Shown: positions 18,384-27,364, counted from the stretch's first letter. The stretch is DNA of 64,000 nt from Parvibaculum sp. (GCA_017642695.1 JAEPQD010000001.1:761301-825300), one strand, 5' to 3'. The notes: generated by a model from the sequence alone, not told the origin. Made by a program: numbers and translations.

Positions 18384-20984
18384 ATGAAGGCGGCTCGGAT
18401 TGGCAAGGCGGGCAGGACGCTCGGCCGCAGGGCGAGGCCCTTGCTGGCCGCGTTCGCCGGTTCGGCGGCGTTGCCCCTTGCGGCCCGCGCGCAGGAGACG
18501 CCCGGCGGCACGCCCCAGGGCCTCATGGAAACCCTCTCCGCCATCGGTCTGCCGCCGGAAGCCGCCGCCGAGCCCGCCCTTGCCACCACCTTCGCCATCG
18601 CCGTCGGCCTCGCCTTTGCGGGCGCGCTCGCGGCCATCACGGGGCTGCGCGCGTCGCGCGCCGCGCGGCGTGTCGCGCTGGAGCGCGAGGCGAGCCTCTC
18701 GGCCCTCGAGGCGCGTCTCGACGCGGCCGAGGCGATCCTCGCCGCCGAGCCCGATGCGGTCTTCATCTGGACGCCGGAATCGCTACGCGCCGCACCGGGC
18801 ACCTTTCAGGCGCGTCCCCGCATCGTCGGCTCCACCGCCACGCTGGTCGATCCTTCCTCGGGCGACCTCGACTTCTCCTATCTGCTGACGCGGCTCGAAC
18901 CGGAAAATGCCGGCCGCCTCAACACGGCGGTGCAGCGGCTCAGGACGCGCGGCGCCCGTTTCTCGCTTCACGTCCAGTCGACCGACGGCCGCACCTTCGA
19001 GGCGGAAGGGCGCCCCGCGGGCGCGCTCGCCGTTCTCTGGCTGCGCGACGTGACCGGTGAGCGCGCGGAGGTCTCCCGCCTCAAGGAGCGTCTGCGCCAG
19101 GCCGAATATGCGCGCGGCCGCTTCGAAGAACATCTGATGCACGCGCCGTTCCCCGCCTGGCGCCGCGACGACGAAAACCGTCTCGTCTGGGTGAACGCGG
19201 CCTATGCCCGCGCGGTCGATGCCGCCTCGCCGGAAGACGCCGTGACGCGCAGCCTCGAACTTCTCGGCGAGGAAACGCTGTCGGCCCTTCGCCGCGTCCT
19301 CTTCGACCGCTCCCGCGCCCGCGAGCGCAGCCACGCCATCATGGCGGGCGAGCGCCGCGCCCTCGACATTCTGGAGCAGCGCATTTCCGACGGCATCGCC
19401 GGCGTCGCGATCGACGTCTCGGATCTCGACGAGGCGGAAGCCGAACTCCGCCGCCACATCGAAAGCCATGCCGCCACGCTCGACCGCGTCACGACCGCCG
19501 TCGCGATCTGCGGCCCCGACAAGCGCCTCACCTTCCGCAACCGCGCCTACGAAACGCTCTGGGGGCTCGATCCGCAATGGCTCGACGGCGGTCCCTCCGA
19601 CAGCGAGGTGCTGGACGAGTTGCGCGCGCGCCGCCGTCTGCCGGAACAGGCGAACTTCCAGGCCTGGAAGCAGGCGCGCATGGAAATCTACACCTCGACC
19701 GAACCCGTCGAGGAATACTGGCACCTGCCGGACGGCCGCACCATCAAGCTCCTCGCGCAGGCGCATCCCTTCGGCGGCGTCATCTATCTCTATGAAAACG
19801 TCACCGAGCGTCTCAATCTCGAAAGCTCCTACAACACGCTCGCCCGTGTGCAGCGCGAGACGATCGACCATCTCTATGAAGGTGTCGCCGTCTTCGGCTC
19901 CGATGGCTGCCTGAAACTTTCCAATCCTGCCTATGCCACCATCTGGTCGCTCGACGAGGAAAAGCTCGAGGGCGAGCCGCATGTGAACGACCTGATCGAC
20001 ATGTGCCGCTCCCTGATGGACGACGACGCGGAATGGGAAGTGCTGAAGAACGGCATCACCGGTGCCTCCGGCATCCGCGCGCAGCAGACCGGCCGTCTCT
20101 ACCGGCCGGACGGTGCGGTGATCGACTATGCGATGGTGCCGCTGCCCGACGGCGCGACGCTCATGACCTATGTCGACGTGACGGATTCGACGCGCATGGA
20201 ACAGGCGCTGCGCGACCGCAACGACGCGCTCGAAACGGCGGATCGCCTCAAGTCCGAATTCATCAGCCACGTCTCCTATCAGCTCCGCACGCCGCTCACC
20301 AACATTCTCGGCTTCGGTGAGATCCTCGAAACGGAGATGTTCGGCTCCCTCAACCCGCGCCAGCACGAATACATGCAGGGCATTCTCGAAAGTTCGGAAA
20401 CGCTGATCGACGTCGTGAACGACATTCTCGATCTCGCCGTCATCGAGGCGGGCGCCATGACGCTCGATCTCTCCGACGTCGAACTCTCCGAAGTGATCTA
20501 TGCGACGGAGGAATTCGCGCAGCGCCCCGCGCAGAAGAACAAGGTGACGTTGAAGGTCGAGTGTCCGAAGGACATCGGCACGGTGCGCGCCGACGAGAAG
20601 CGCATCAAGCAGATCATGATCAACCTGCTCTCGAACTCGCTCGCCTTTACCTCGCCGGGTGATGCCATCGTCATCGGCGCCGCGCGCCACGACAATTCGG
20701 TCGAGCTCTATGTCGAGGATACCGGCATCGGCATCAAGCCGGAATTCCAGTCCAACGTCTTCGACCGTTTCGAGGCGCATGGCGGCTCCGACAAGCACAG
20801 GGGCGCCGGCCTCGGCCTCTCCCTCGTGCGCTCCTTCGTGGAGCTGCATGGCGGCTGGGTCACGCTCGAAAGCGCACCCGATGTCGGCACCCGCGTCACC
20901 TGTCATCTGCCGGTCCGCGCCGCGCCGCCGGCGCGCGGCGTCGGCGGCGATCTTTCCGGCGTGACGAAGCTCGAAGTCGGCTGA
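18384..20984 (+). CDS. DivL-like PAS histidine-kinase homologue with Tyr in place of the H-box His
   Basis: A large membrane-associated kinase-like protein, 866 residues from ATG 18384; the frame is open from GTG 18306. The N-terminus resembles a signal sequence (LLAAFAGSAALPLAARAQE). A membrane segment follows (TTFAIAVGLAFAGALAAITGL), then several PAS-like regions and a DHp/HATPase module. The N-box (IKQIMINLLSNSL), G1 (VEDTGIGI) and G2 (RGAGLGLSL) are intact. The H-box reads FISHVSYQLRTPLT, so the canonical SHELRTPL His is Tyr632 (codon 20277-20279) and the Glu is Gln. Caulobacter DivL, a cell-cycle regulator acting on CckA, has the same His-to-Tyr change. Orthology to DivL is likely but inferred. 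Confidence 0.75.
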   Translation: MKAARIGKAGRTLGRRARPLLAAFAGSAALPLAARAQETPGGTPQGLMETLSAIGLPPEAAAEPALATTFAIAVGLAFAGALAAITGLRASRAARRVALEREASLSALEARLDAAEAILAAEPDAVFIWTPESLRAAPGTFQARPRIVGSTATLVDPSSGDLDFSYLLTRLEPENAGRLNTAVQRLRTRGARFSLHVQSTDGRTFEAEGRPAGALAVLWLRDVTGERAEVSRLKERLRQAEYARGRFEEHLMHAPFPAWRRDDENRLVWVNAAYARAVDAASPEDAVTRSLELLGEETLSALRRVLFDRSRARERSHAIMAGERRALDILEQRISDGIAGVAIDVSDLDEAEAELRRHIESHAATLDRVTTAVAICGPDKRLTFRNRAYETLWGLDPQWLDGGPSDSEVLDELRARRRLPEQANFQAWKQARMEIYTSTEPVEEYWHLPDGRTIKLLAQAHPFGGVIYLYENVTERLNLESSYNTLARVQRETIDHLYEGVAVFGSDGCLKLSNPAYATIWSLDEEKLEGEPHVNDLIDMCRSLMDDDAEWEVLKNGITGASGIRAQQTGRLYRPDGAVIDYAMVPLPDGATLMTYVDVTDSTRMEQALRDRNDALETADRLKSEFISHVSYQLRTPLTNILGFGEILETEMFGSLNPRQHEYMQGILESSETLIDVVNDILDLAVIEAGAMTLDLSDVELSEVIYATEEFAQRPAQKNKVTLKVECPKDIGTVRADEKRIKQIMINLLSNSLAFTSPGDAIVIGAARHDNSVELYVEDTGIGIKPEFQSNVFDRFEAHGGSDKHRGAGLGLSLVRSFVELHGGWVTLESAPDVGTRVTCHLPVRAAPPARGVGGDLSGVTKLEVG

Positions 20985-21088
20985 TCCGTCTACGGATAAA
21001 ATGGGCGCCTGCCCGGGCTTGACCCGGAGGTCCGGCGGTCACAGGCTTCGGCATGCGCTCTGGATCGCTCGCAGGAGGAGGCCCGCCC

Positions 21089-21865
21089 ATGCCGGCAAGA
21101 ACACCCGCAAAAGCGTCGAAATCCCGCAACCCTCCGGGAAAGCCATACGAGCTCTTCTACTGGCCGGGCATTCCGGGCCGCGGCGAATATGTCCGCCTCG
21201 CGCTCGAGGAGGCGGGGGCGCCTTACATCGATGTCGCCCGCGAGCGCCCGGGCGGCATGGACGAGATGGTCGCGCTGCTGGAGGGTGAGGGCACGAAGCG
21301 CCCCTCCTTCGCGCCGCCCTTCCTGCGCGACGGCCGCGTCCTCATCGGCCAGGTCGCGGCGATCCTCTTCTATCTGGGCCCTCGCCTGCGCCTCGCGCCG
21401 AAGTCCGAGGCGGGCGCGCTCTGGACGCATCAGGTGCAGCTCACGATCACGGATTTCGTCGCCGAGGCGCATGACGTGCATCACCCCGTCGGCGTCGGCC
21501 TCTATTACGAGGATCAGAAGAAGGAGGCGGCGCGCCGCGCGGCGGAGTTCCGCACCGCCCGCATCCCGAAATTCCTCGACTGGTTCGAGGCGGTGATGGA
21601 CATGAACGGCGCGACGAGGCGCACGCCCCATCTCGTCGGCAAGTCGCTGACTTACGCCGACCTCTCCCTCTTCCACACGGTCGACGGCCTCACCTACGCC
21701 TTCCCGAAAACAATGGGCCGGTTGATGCGTTCACGCCCGCTCGTCGCCGCGCTTCATGCCTCGGTGCGGAAGCGGCCGAACATCAAGGCCTACCTGAAAA
21801 GCGACCGCCGCCAGCCCTTCAACGAGCACGGCATCTTCCGCCACTACAAGGAGCTCGACCGTTAG
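21089..21865 (+). CDS. Glutathione S-transferase (sigma-like)
   Basis: A 258-residue cytosolic GST. The N-terminal thioredoxin fold starts YELFYWPGIPGRGEYVRLALEEAG, with the tyrosine and arginine pattern of sigma/mu-type enzymes. The C-terminal helical domain includes PHLVGKSLTYADLSLFHTVDGL. ATG 21089 has an excellent AGGAGGAG site eight bases upstream. A Lys/Arg-rich stretch of about 20 residues precedes the fold. Substrate unknown; conjugation of glutathione to electrophiles is the family role. Confidence 0.85.
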   Translation: MPARTPAKASKSRNPPGKPYELFYWPGIPGRGEYVRLALEEAGAPYIDVARERPGGMDEMVALLEGEGTKRPSFAPPFLRDGRVLIGQVAAILFYLGPRLRLAPKSEAGALWTHQVQLTITDFVAEAHDVHHPVGVGLYYEDQKKEAARRAAEFRTARIPKFLDWFEAVMDMNGATRRTPHLVGKSLTYADLSLFHTVDGLTYAFPKTMGRLMRSRPLVAALHASVRKRPNIKAYLKSDRRQPFNEHGIFRHYKELDR

Positions 21866-21873
21866 CGCCGTCC

Positions 21874-22431
21874 CTACTCGACCTTCTCGATCACCGCACA
21901 GGCGACCCGCGCGCCCGCGCCGCCGATCGGCTGGCTCATATGGTCGTCCGGCCCTTCATGGATGACGAGCGCCGAGCCGTCCGCGTCGAGCAGGTTGGCG
22001 CGGCCGTCCGCGCCGCTCAGCGTCACGCGCGCGCTGTAGAGTTCGGCATTCACCGTCCCGTCTTCCGCCGCATGGATGTTCGCCAGGTCGCCATCGTCCG
22101 GCCCCTCGGGGTTCAGCAGCCCATGCGGCTCCGTCTCGCCATGCTGCACATGGCTGCCCGAATTCTTGTAGGCCGCGTCCGAGCAATCGCCGACGCCGTG
22201 AAAATGGATCGCGTGCCAGCCGGGCGTGAGCCCCTCGACATTGACGCGGATGACGACGCCTTCCGGCCCTTCGGAGAGATTCGCCGTTCCGGCTTCGCCC
22301 ATCGCCTGCGTCCGGAATTCGGCGGCCGCCAGCGGCGTTTCGCCCTTTTCGTGGTGGTCGGCAAGAGCCGGCAGCGTCCCGAGCGCGATCAGCGAAACCG
22401 CGGCAATCGGGGCAAGGCGGGGCAGGGTCAT
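21874..22431 (-). CDS. sodC: Periplasmic Cu/Zn superoxide dismutase
   Basis: A 185-residue SodC. A signal peptide (residues 1 to about 24, cleavage after ALA in LPALADHHE) is followed by the Greek-key dismutase domain. The copper/zinc motif GWHAIHFHGVGDC, the zinc-loop SHVQHGETEPHG, the later HEGPDDH and the C-terminal GAGARVACAVI with the disulfide cysteine and active-site arginine are all present. It detoxifies superoxide in the periplasm. It converges on the GST gene with only eight bases between the stops. Confidence 0.95.
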   Translation of the reverse strand: MTLPRLAPIAAVSLIALGTLPALADHHEKGETPLAAAEFRTQAMGEAGTANLSEGPEGVVIRVNVEGLTPGWHAIHFHGVGDCSDAAYKNSGSHVQHGETEPHGLLNPEGPDDGDLANIHAAEDGTVNAELYSARVTLSGADGRANLLDADGSALVIHEGPDDHMSQPIGGAGARVACAVIEKVE

Positions 22432-22623
22432 GGGGCTTTCTCCTTTGAAAATCCGTCGCGAACAGATGAGAACCTAGAGCATTCGCGGCCCCGGAAAAGC
22501 CCGCGCGCCCTCTTCACGAAGCCGTGAGCGGAACTTTCGGGCTGGTGAATGAATGACCGGAATGATACTTTTGGTCAGTTCCCGGTTCCGGCCCCCGCCT
22601 TTCAGCCAGAAGAGGTCGCTCTC

Positions 22624-23091
22624 ATGTCCATCACCCTCACCGTCAATGGCCAGCGCCACGAGCTCGATGTCGAGCCCGAGATGCCGCTCCTCTGGGTCCT
22701 CCGCGACGAGCTCGGCCTCACCGGCACGAAATTCGGCTGCGGCGTCGCCGCCTGCGGCGCCTGCACCGTCCATGTCGATGGCGTCGCCATGCGCACCTGC
22801 GTCACCCCTGTCGAGGCCGCCGACGGCGCCAGCATCACCACCATCGAGGGTCTCGCCGAAGCCTCCGGCGCGGCGCCGGGCGAGCTTTCCGCGCTCCAGG
22901 CCGCCTGGGTCGCCAAGCAGGTTCCCCAATGCGGCTATTGCCAGTCCGGCATGCTGATGGCCGTTTCGGCGCTGCTGACTGAAAACCCTCAGCCCACCGA
23001 TGAAGACATCGACGCCGCCATCACCAATGTCTGCCGCTGCGGCACCTATCCGCGCATCCGCGCCGCGATCCGCGACGTCACGGCCGCCTGA
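22624..23091 (+). CDS. (2Fe-2S) subunit of isoquinoline 1-oxidoreductase-type enzyme (IorA-like)
   Basis: A 155-residue electron-transfer subunit of the xanthine-oxidase superfamily. The N-terminal plant-type [2Fe-2S] cluster is bound by C39, C44, C47 and C59 ([18 protein letters not shown]). The C-terminal helical [2Fe-2S] domain has CGYCQSGM and CRCGTY. The ATG at 22624 follows AGAGG at a good distance. It is paired with the molybdenum subunit 13 bases downstream. There is no separate FAD subunit, as expected for the two-subunit IorAB/aldehyde dehydrogenase group. Confidence 0.9.
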   Translation: MSITLTVNGQRHELDVEPEMPLLWVLRDELGLTGTKFGCGVAACGACTVHVDGVAMRTCVTPVEAADGASITTIEGLAEASGAAPGELSALQAAWVAKQVPQCGYCQSGMLMAVSALLTENPQPTDEDIDAAITNVCRCGTYPRIRAAIRDVTAA

Positions 23092-23104
23092 GGAGGAAAC
23101 CACA

Positions 23105-25363
23105 ATGGCATTCGAAATGAAAAAGCCCTCGCGCCGTCAGTTCCTGATCGCCTCCGGCCTTGTCGGCGGCGGCCTCATGCTCGGCTACGCCATGTCCGGC
23201 CCCTCGCGCCGCGAGCGCGCGGCCGGCGCCACGGGCACCAAGGGCGGCGAGGCCATGGTCACGACCTGGCTCAAGGTGTCGCCCGACAACATCGTCACCG
23301 TCTATGTCCCCCATGCCGACATGGGGCAGGGCGTCATCACCGCGCTCGCCATGATGGCGGCGGAGGAAATGGAAGCCGACTGGTCGCTCGTCCGCGCCGA
23401 GCGCGCGCCCGCCGATCTCGCCTTCGCCAATGATGCGCTGCGCGGCTTCTTCCTGAAGGACAGCAGCGTCCCCGGCATGCTGCAGGGCGTGAACCAGTAT
23501 GCCTGGTACAAGGTCGCCGAGGGCATGAGCCTGCAGATCACCGGCGGTTCGAGTTCGGTCCGCTTCACCGGCCAGTCCGGCATGCGCCATTCCGGCGCCG
23601 CCGCGAAGGAAATGCTGGTGAAGGCCGCCGCCGCCCGCTGGGGCGTTTCGGCGAGCGATTGCACGGCGTCGATGAGCACGGTCACCGGCCCCGCCGGCCA
23701 GTCCGCCACCTATGGCGAACTCGCGGCCGAAGCGGCGGAATATTCGCCCTCGGCCACGCCGAAGCTCAAACCCCGCAAGGACTACACCATCGTCGGCACG
23801 CCGAAGCCCCGCTTCGACATTCCCGGCAAGGTCGACGGTTCCGCGAAATACGGCGTCGATGCCGAGGTCCCCGGCATGCTCCATGCCGCCGTCAAACTCG
23901 CGCCCGTCTTCGGCTCCACGGTCGTGTCGTATGACGCGTCCGAAGTCCTGAAGCGCCGCGGCGTGAAGCAGGTCGTCGAGTTCCCGGCCGGCGTCGCCGT
24001 CATCGCCGACAATTTCTGGCGCGCCAAGGAAGCCGCCCTCGCGCTCGACGTTGTCTTCGACACGAAGGGCAACGAGGCGACCTCCTCGGAAACGATCTTC
24101 GCCGCGCAGGCCGAAGCCATCGCCAAAGGCGAGAGCGAGGAAGATGTCGAGAAGGGCGATGCCGCCGCCGCCTTCGCGGCAGAAGGCGCGGAGATCGTCG
24201 CCGGGCAATATCGCGTGCCCTATCTCGCCCATGCCTGCATGGAGCCGATGAACTGCACCGTCTGGATCCGCGACGGCAAGGCCGATGTCTGGGTCGGCAG
24301 CCAGGACGCGCTCGGCACGCGCGCCCGCGTCGCCGACGTCGCCGGCATCGACTTCGACAATGTCACCGTCCACTCGCTGCTGCTTGGCGGCGGGTTCGGC
24401 CGCCGCATTCCCGTTCGCGCCGGCCGCTCGGAATTTCCGAGCGAGATCGACTGGGCGGTGATGATCGCGAAGGAAGTCGATGCGCCGGTGAAGCTCGTCT
24501 ACACCCGCGAGGACGACATCCAGCACGACGCCTACCGCCCCGCCGTGACGAGCCATCTGCGCGCCGTGATCGGCCCGGACGGTTATCCGACCGCCTGGGA
24601 AAACCGCTACGTCTACAAGGACGACCCGGCGGAGGCCGCGCATATCCCCTATGCCGTGCCCAACCAGTCGATCCGCGTCGTCGAACTGCCGACGGAAATC
24701 CCGCGCGGCCCCTGGCGCTCCGTCGCGCATACGCAGCACACCTTCTTTTCGGAAAGCTTCGTCGATGAACTGGCCTACCGCGCGGGCAAGGACCCGTTCG
24801 AGTATCGCCGCGCCCTGCTGAAGGACGCGCCGCGCCATCTCGCCGTGCTCGAAAAGGCCGCCGAAATGGCGGGCTGGGGCAGCAAGCTCCCCGAAGGCCG
24901 CTATCATGGCATCGCCGTGCAGGAGAGCTTCGAGTCGATCGTCGCCGAAGTCGCCGAGATTTCGATTGTCGACGGTCAGCCCCGCGTGCATCGCGTCGTC
25001 GCCGCGGTCGATTGCGGCGAGGTGATCCACCCGGACACCGCCGCGCAGCAGGTCGAGAGCGGCATCATCTACGGCCTCACCGCCGCGCTCTATGGCGAGA
25101 TCAGCATCGAAGGCGGCGCCGTCGCGCAGACGAACTTCACCGATTATGAAATGCTCCACCTCTCGGAGACGCCCGAGATCGAGGTGCACTTCATGGATTC
25201 GAACGCCCCCATCGGCGGTCTCGGCGAACCGGCGACCCCCGTCGTCTCCGCCGCCGTCGCGAACGCGGTCTATGCCGCGACGGGCAACCGCGTCCGCCAG
25301 CTTCCCTTCAAGCTGCACGACCTGTCGACGGTCTCCGACAAGTTCGCGCAGGCTGCCGACTGA
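23105..25363 (+). CDS. Molybdopterin-binding subunit, Tat-exported (IorB-like)
   Basis: A 752-residue large subunit of an isoquinoline-oxidoreductase / aldehyde-oxidase-type molybdoenzyme. The N-terminus carries a twin-arginine signal, SRRQFLIASGLVGGGLMLGY, so the folded IorAB complex should be exported to the periplasm. Molybdopterin motifs include GQGVITALAMMAAEEM, ACMEPMNCT, GGGFGRR, RGPWRSVAHTQ and the late GGLGEPATP with the catalytic-glutamate region. It oxidises an N-heterocycle or aldehyde with water as oxygen source; the substrate is not readable. No XdhC-type chaperone or cytochrome gene is adjacent. Confidence 0.88.
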   Translation: MAFEMKKPSRRQFLIASGLVGGGLMLGYAMSGPSRRERAAGATGTKGGEAMVTTWLKVSPDNIVTVYVPHADMGQGVITALAMMAAEEMEADWSLVRAERAPADLAFANDALRGFFLKDSSVPGMLQGVNQYAWYKVAEGMSLQITGGSSSVRFTGQSGMRHSGAAAKEMLVKAAAARWGVSASDCTASMSTVTGPAGQSATYGELAAEAAEYSPSATPKLKPRKDYTIVGTPKPRFDIPGKVDGSAKYGVDAEVPGMLHAAVKLAPVFGSTVVSYDASEVLKRRGVKQVVEFPAGVAVIADNFWRAKEAALALDVVFDTKGNEATSSETIFAAQAEAIAKGESEEDVEKGDAAAAFAAEGAEIVAGQYRVPYLAHACMEPMNCTVWIRDGKADVWVGSQDALGTRARVADVAGIDFDNVTVHSLLLGGGFGRRIPVRAGRSEFPSEIDWAVMIAKEVDAPVKLVYTREDDIQHDAYRPAVTSHLRAVIGPDGYPTAWENRYVYKDDPAEAAHIPYAVPNQSIRVVELPTEIPRGPWRSVAHTQHTFFSESFVDELAYRAGKDPFEYRRALLKDAPRHLAVLEKAAEMAGWGSKLPEGRYHGIAVQESFESIVAEVAEISIVDGQPRVHRVVAAVDCGEVIHPDTAAQQVESGIIYGLTAALYGEISIEGGAVAQTNFTDYEMLHLSETPEIEVHFMDSNAPIGGLGEPATPVVSAAVANAVYAATGNRVRQLPFKLHDLSTVSDKFAQAAD

Positions 25364-25375
25364 TCGAAGGAACAA

Positions 25376-25514
25376 GGCACAGGGAGACACGGAGACGCGA
25401 AGAAGGAAGAAGACGGGATCGCGCGCCGAAGGCGCACGGATATCCATTTTTCACCGTGGGCATGCCCCGGTGTGACGTTCTCTTGCTTCTCCGTGCCTCC
25501 GTGCCTCCGTGTGC
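25376..25514. repeat. Imperfect long inverted repeat with three tandem 8-mers
   Basis: The left arm at about 25376-25405 and the right arm at about 25485-25514 are reverse complements over roughly 30 bases with a handful of mismatches. Both carry the CACGGAG core. The right arm contains CTCCGTGC three times in a row (25489-25512, last base T). About 80 bases separate the arms. It fills most of the gap between the IorB-like and epimerase genes and looks like a dispersed, non-coding palindromic element. Confidence 0.6.
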
Positions 25515-25554
25515 ACAATAAGAAGCTTCGCCTCCAACAAACGGGAGACATCCC

Positions 25555-26574
25555 ATGGCCACGGTTCTCGTCACGGGCGGCTCTGGCTTCATCGGCTCCT
25601 ACTGCATCCTGCAATTGCTCCAGCAGGGCCATGAGGTCCGCACCACGGTGCGCAATCTCTCCCGCGAGCCGGAAGTCCGCGAGATGCTGAAAACGGGCGG
25701 CGTGGACGCGGGCGCGCGCCTCTCCTTCTTCGCCGCCGACCTTTCCGCCGATGCGGGCTGGGCCGAGGCCGCCGCCGGCTGCGACTACGTCCTCCATGTC
25801 GCCTCGCCCATTCCGCCCGGCGTCCCGAAGGACGAGAACGAACTCATCGTCCCCGCCCGCGAGGGTGCGCTCCGCGTGCTCCGCGCCGCGCGCGATGCGG
25901 GTGTGAAGCGCGTCGTCCTCACCTCCTCCTTCGCCGCCATCGGCTATGGCTATGGCAGGAGCAAGACCAGCTTCGACGAAACCGACTGGACGAAGCTCGA
26001 GGGCGATGATGTCAGCGCCTACACGAAGTCGAAGGCGATCGCGGAACGCGCCGCCTGGGATTTCCTCGCGCGCGAGGGCGGCAGCCTCGAACTTGCCACG
26101 GTGAACCCCGTCGGCGTGCTCGGCCCCGTGCTCGGGCCGGATTATTCGGCGTCCATCCTGCTGGTGAAGCGGCTCCTCGACGGCGCCATGCCCGGCACGC
26201 CGAAATTCTGCTTCGGCCTCGTCGATGTGCGCGACGTCGCCGACCTTCACATCCGCGCGATGACGGACCCCGCCGCGAAGGGCGAGCGTTTCATCGCGAC
26301 GGGCGGCGACTTCGTGATGATGCACGACATCGCTCTCGTGCTGAGAAAGCGCCTCGGCGAGGCGGGCCGCAAGGCGCCCGCGCGGCAGCTGCCCAACTGG
26401 CTCGTCCGCCTCGTCGCGCTGCGCATGCCGGAGCTGAAGGTGCTCACCCCCGAACTCGGCAAGGTCAAGAACGCGACCAGCGCCAAGGCGAAACGCCTCC
26501 TCGGCTGGTCCCCCCGCACGCCCGAGGAGTCCATCGTCGACACGGCCGAAAGCCTGCTGCGGCTCGGCCTCTGA
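25555..26574 (+). CDS. NAD(P)-dependent epimerase/dehydratase, aldehyde-reductase type
   Basis: A 339-residue extended short-chain dehydrogenase. The nucleotide-binding loop is TGGSGFIGSY near the N-terminus; the catalytic Tyr-Lys pair is in YTKSKAIAE. The VNPVGVLGPVLG motif is characteristic of the dihydroflavonol-reductase / cinnamoyl-CoA-reductase-like branch, which usually reduces aldehydes or ketones in bacteria. ATG 25555 follows a GGGAG site. Substrate unknown. Confidence 0.85.
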   Translation: MATVLVTGGSGFIGSYCILQLLQQGHEVRTTVRNLSREPEVREMLKTGGVDAGARLSFFAADLSADAGWAEAAAGCDYVLHVASPIPPGVPKDENELIVPAREGALRVLRAARDAGVKRVVLTSSFAAIGYGYGRSKTSFDETDWTKLEGDDVSAYTKSKAIAERAAWDFLAREGGSLELATVNPVGVLGPVLGPDYSASILLVKRLLDGAMPGTPKFCFGLVDVRDVADLHIRAMTDPAAKGERFIATGGDFVMMHDIALVLRKRLGEAGRKAPARQLPNWLVRLVALRMPELKVLTPELGKVKNATSAKAKRLLGWSPRTPEESIVDTAESLLRLGL

Positions 26575-26618
26575 CCGTCGCGCTGCAGCGCGTCCCCTGA
26601 AGGTGTATCCCTCTGCTG

Positions 26619-26639
26619 CCTCTCCCCTCCGGGGAGAGG
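26619..26639. repeat. Palindromic intergenic hairpin
   Basis: CCTCTCCCC and GGGGAGAGG (9 bp, perfect) around three bases, followed by a GGGTGAGGGG tail at about 26666. This is the shape of widespread intergenic REP-like units. It marks the left edge of the low-GC islet and may also stop transcription of the epimerase gene. Confidence 0.6.
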
Positions 26640-26640
26640 G

Positions 26641-26774
26641 AGGGAGTGACCGTCAGGCCACGGAAGGGTGAGGGGTGTCCAACTATCTAGCACACTCTCA
26701 AGATGTTCAGCCTCTTCCAGCATGAACCGAGGCAGGGAATATTGTCTCGTCGAACCCTCCAACGCTGAAGTCAT
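26641..26774 (-). pseudogene. 5' remnant of a third gene coupled to the HEPN-motif gene
   Basis: An ATG at 26774 overlaps the stop of the HEPN-motif gene as ATGA, the usual arrangement for translational coupling. The first 29 or so codons read like normal protein (ALEGSTRQYSLPRFMLEEAE). The frame then enters the palindromic repeat (translated as Pro/Leu-rich residues) and continues only as antisense of the epimerase gene. I read this as a gene whose 3' part was lost at the islet border. A real short peptide or chance are alternatives. Confidence 0.3.
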
Positions 26775-27364
26775 GACACCTGATTCAGGAAAGTACGAAT
26801 TGCTTTCCTGTAGCGAAAAAGCATTGGGAAACCGAGCACAAGCTGCTCGCCAATTTCTGGAGGTGGAATGACGAATGCCTTAACGACATCTATTGCTCTG
26901 TCATTCCAACACCCATCTCCGTGGGTCAGAATATTCCTGACCGCTATCAATTCTAAGCTGCCTTGAGCGGACCACAGATGTTTGTCTGGAAGATATTCTA
27001 TCAGTTGCCGAACTTTATCCTGAGGGTGCTTCCCAGGGTTTAGACCTCTCTCTACGAGTATGTCGGTCATCATCTGATCGAAAATCACGACAATGTCTTG
27101 AACAAGCATTCTGACAACGCTGGAAGAAATTTGTTTGAAGTGAAGGTTTGGATCTCGCCTAAATTTTATCTTTCGATCTCCAAAAGGATGATCGACTAGT
27201 ATTGATGAGTATGAGCACGAAGGAGAAATCCAATCCTTCGCCTCGTGAATGTTGTCATGAATGAGTGTCAGATTGCCGAACCCGATCCTGTTTGAGATAT
27301 GCAATGCTTGAATTAACGCGTACAGCGTATTCGTCCATGAGTTAATGCGATCCCAGTTGGGCAT
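26771..27364 (-). CDS. HEPN-motif protein, putative RNase-like
   Basis: A 197-residue protein, largely alpha-helical by inspection. Near the C-terminal third it carries ELIAVRNILTHGDG, with R143-N144 and H148 matching the R-x4-6-H catalytic motif of HEPN ribonucleases, often RN-x3-H. No other domain is visible. HEPN proteins are common in toxin-antitoxin and phage-defence loci, where they cut RNA. The base composition is much lower in GC than the neighbours (26 of 60 in the row from 27061). The ATG at 27364 has AGGGGA upstream. It is divergent from the HNH-like gene with 81 bp between. Confidence 0.6.
   Translation of the reverse strand: MPNWDRINSWTNTLYALIQALHISNRIGFGNLTLIHDNIHEAKDWISPSCSYSSILVDHPFGDRKIKFRRDPNLHFKQISSSVVRMLVQDIVVIFDQMMTDILVERGLNPGKHPQDKVRQLIEYLPDKHLWSAQGSLELIAVRNILTHGDGCWNDRAIDVVKAFVIPPPEIGEQLVLGFPMLFRYRKAIRTFLNQVS

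Noticed and set aside
16718-18802. Long minus-strand frame opposite ahcY
   Set aside because: Same antisense effect; ahcY is beyond doubt on the plus strand.
23078-25447. Minus-strand frame of nearly 800 codons opposite the molybdoenzyme gene
   Set aside because: Mirror of a strongly biased coding strand; rich in Arg, Asp and Gly with no motif.
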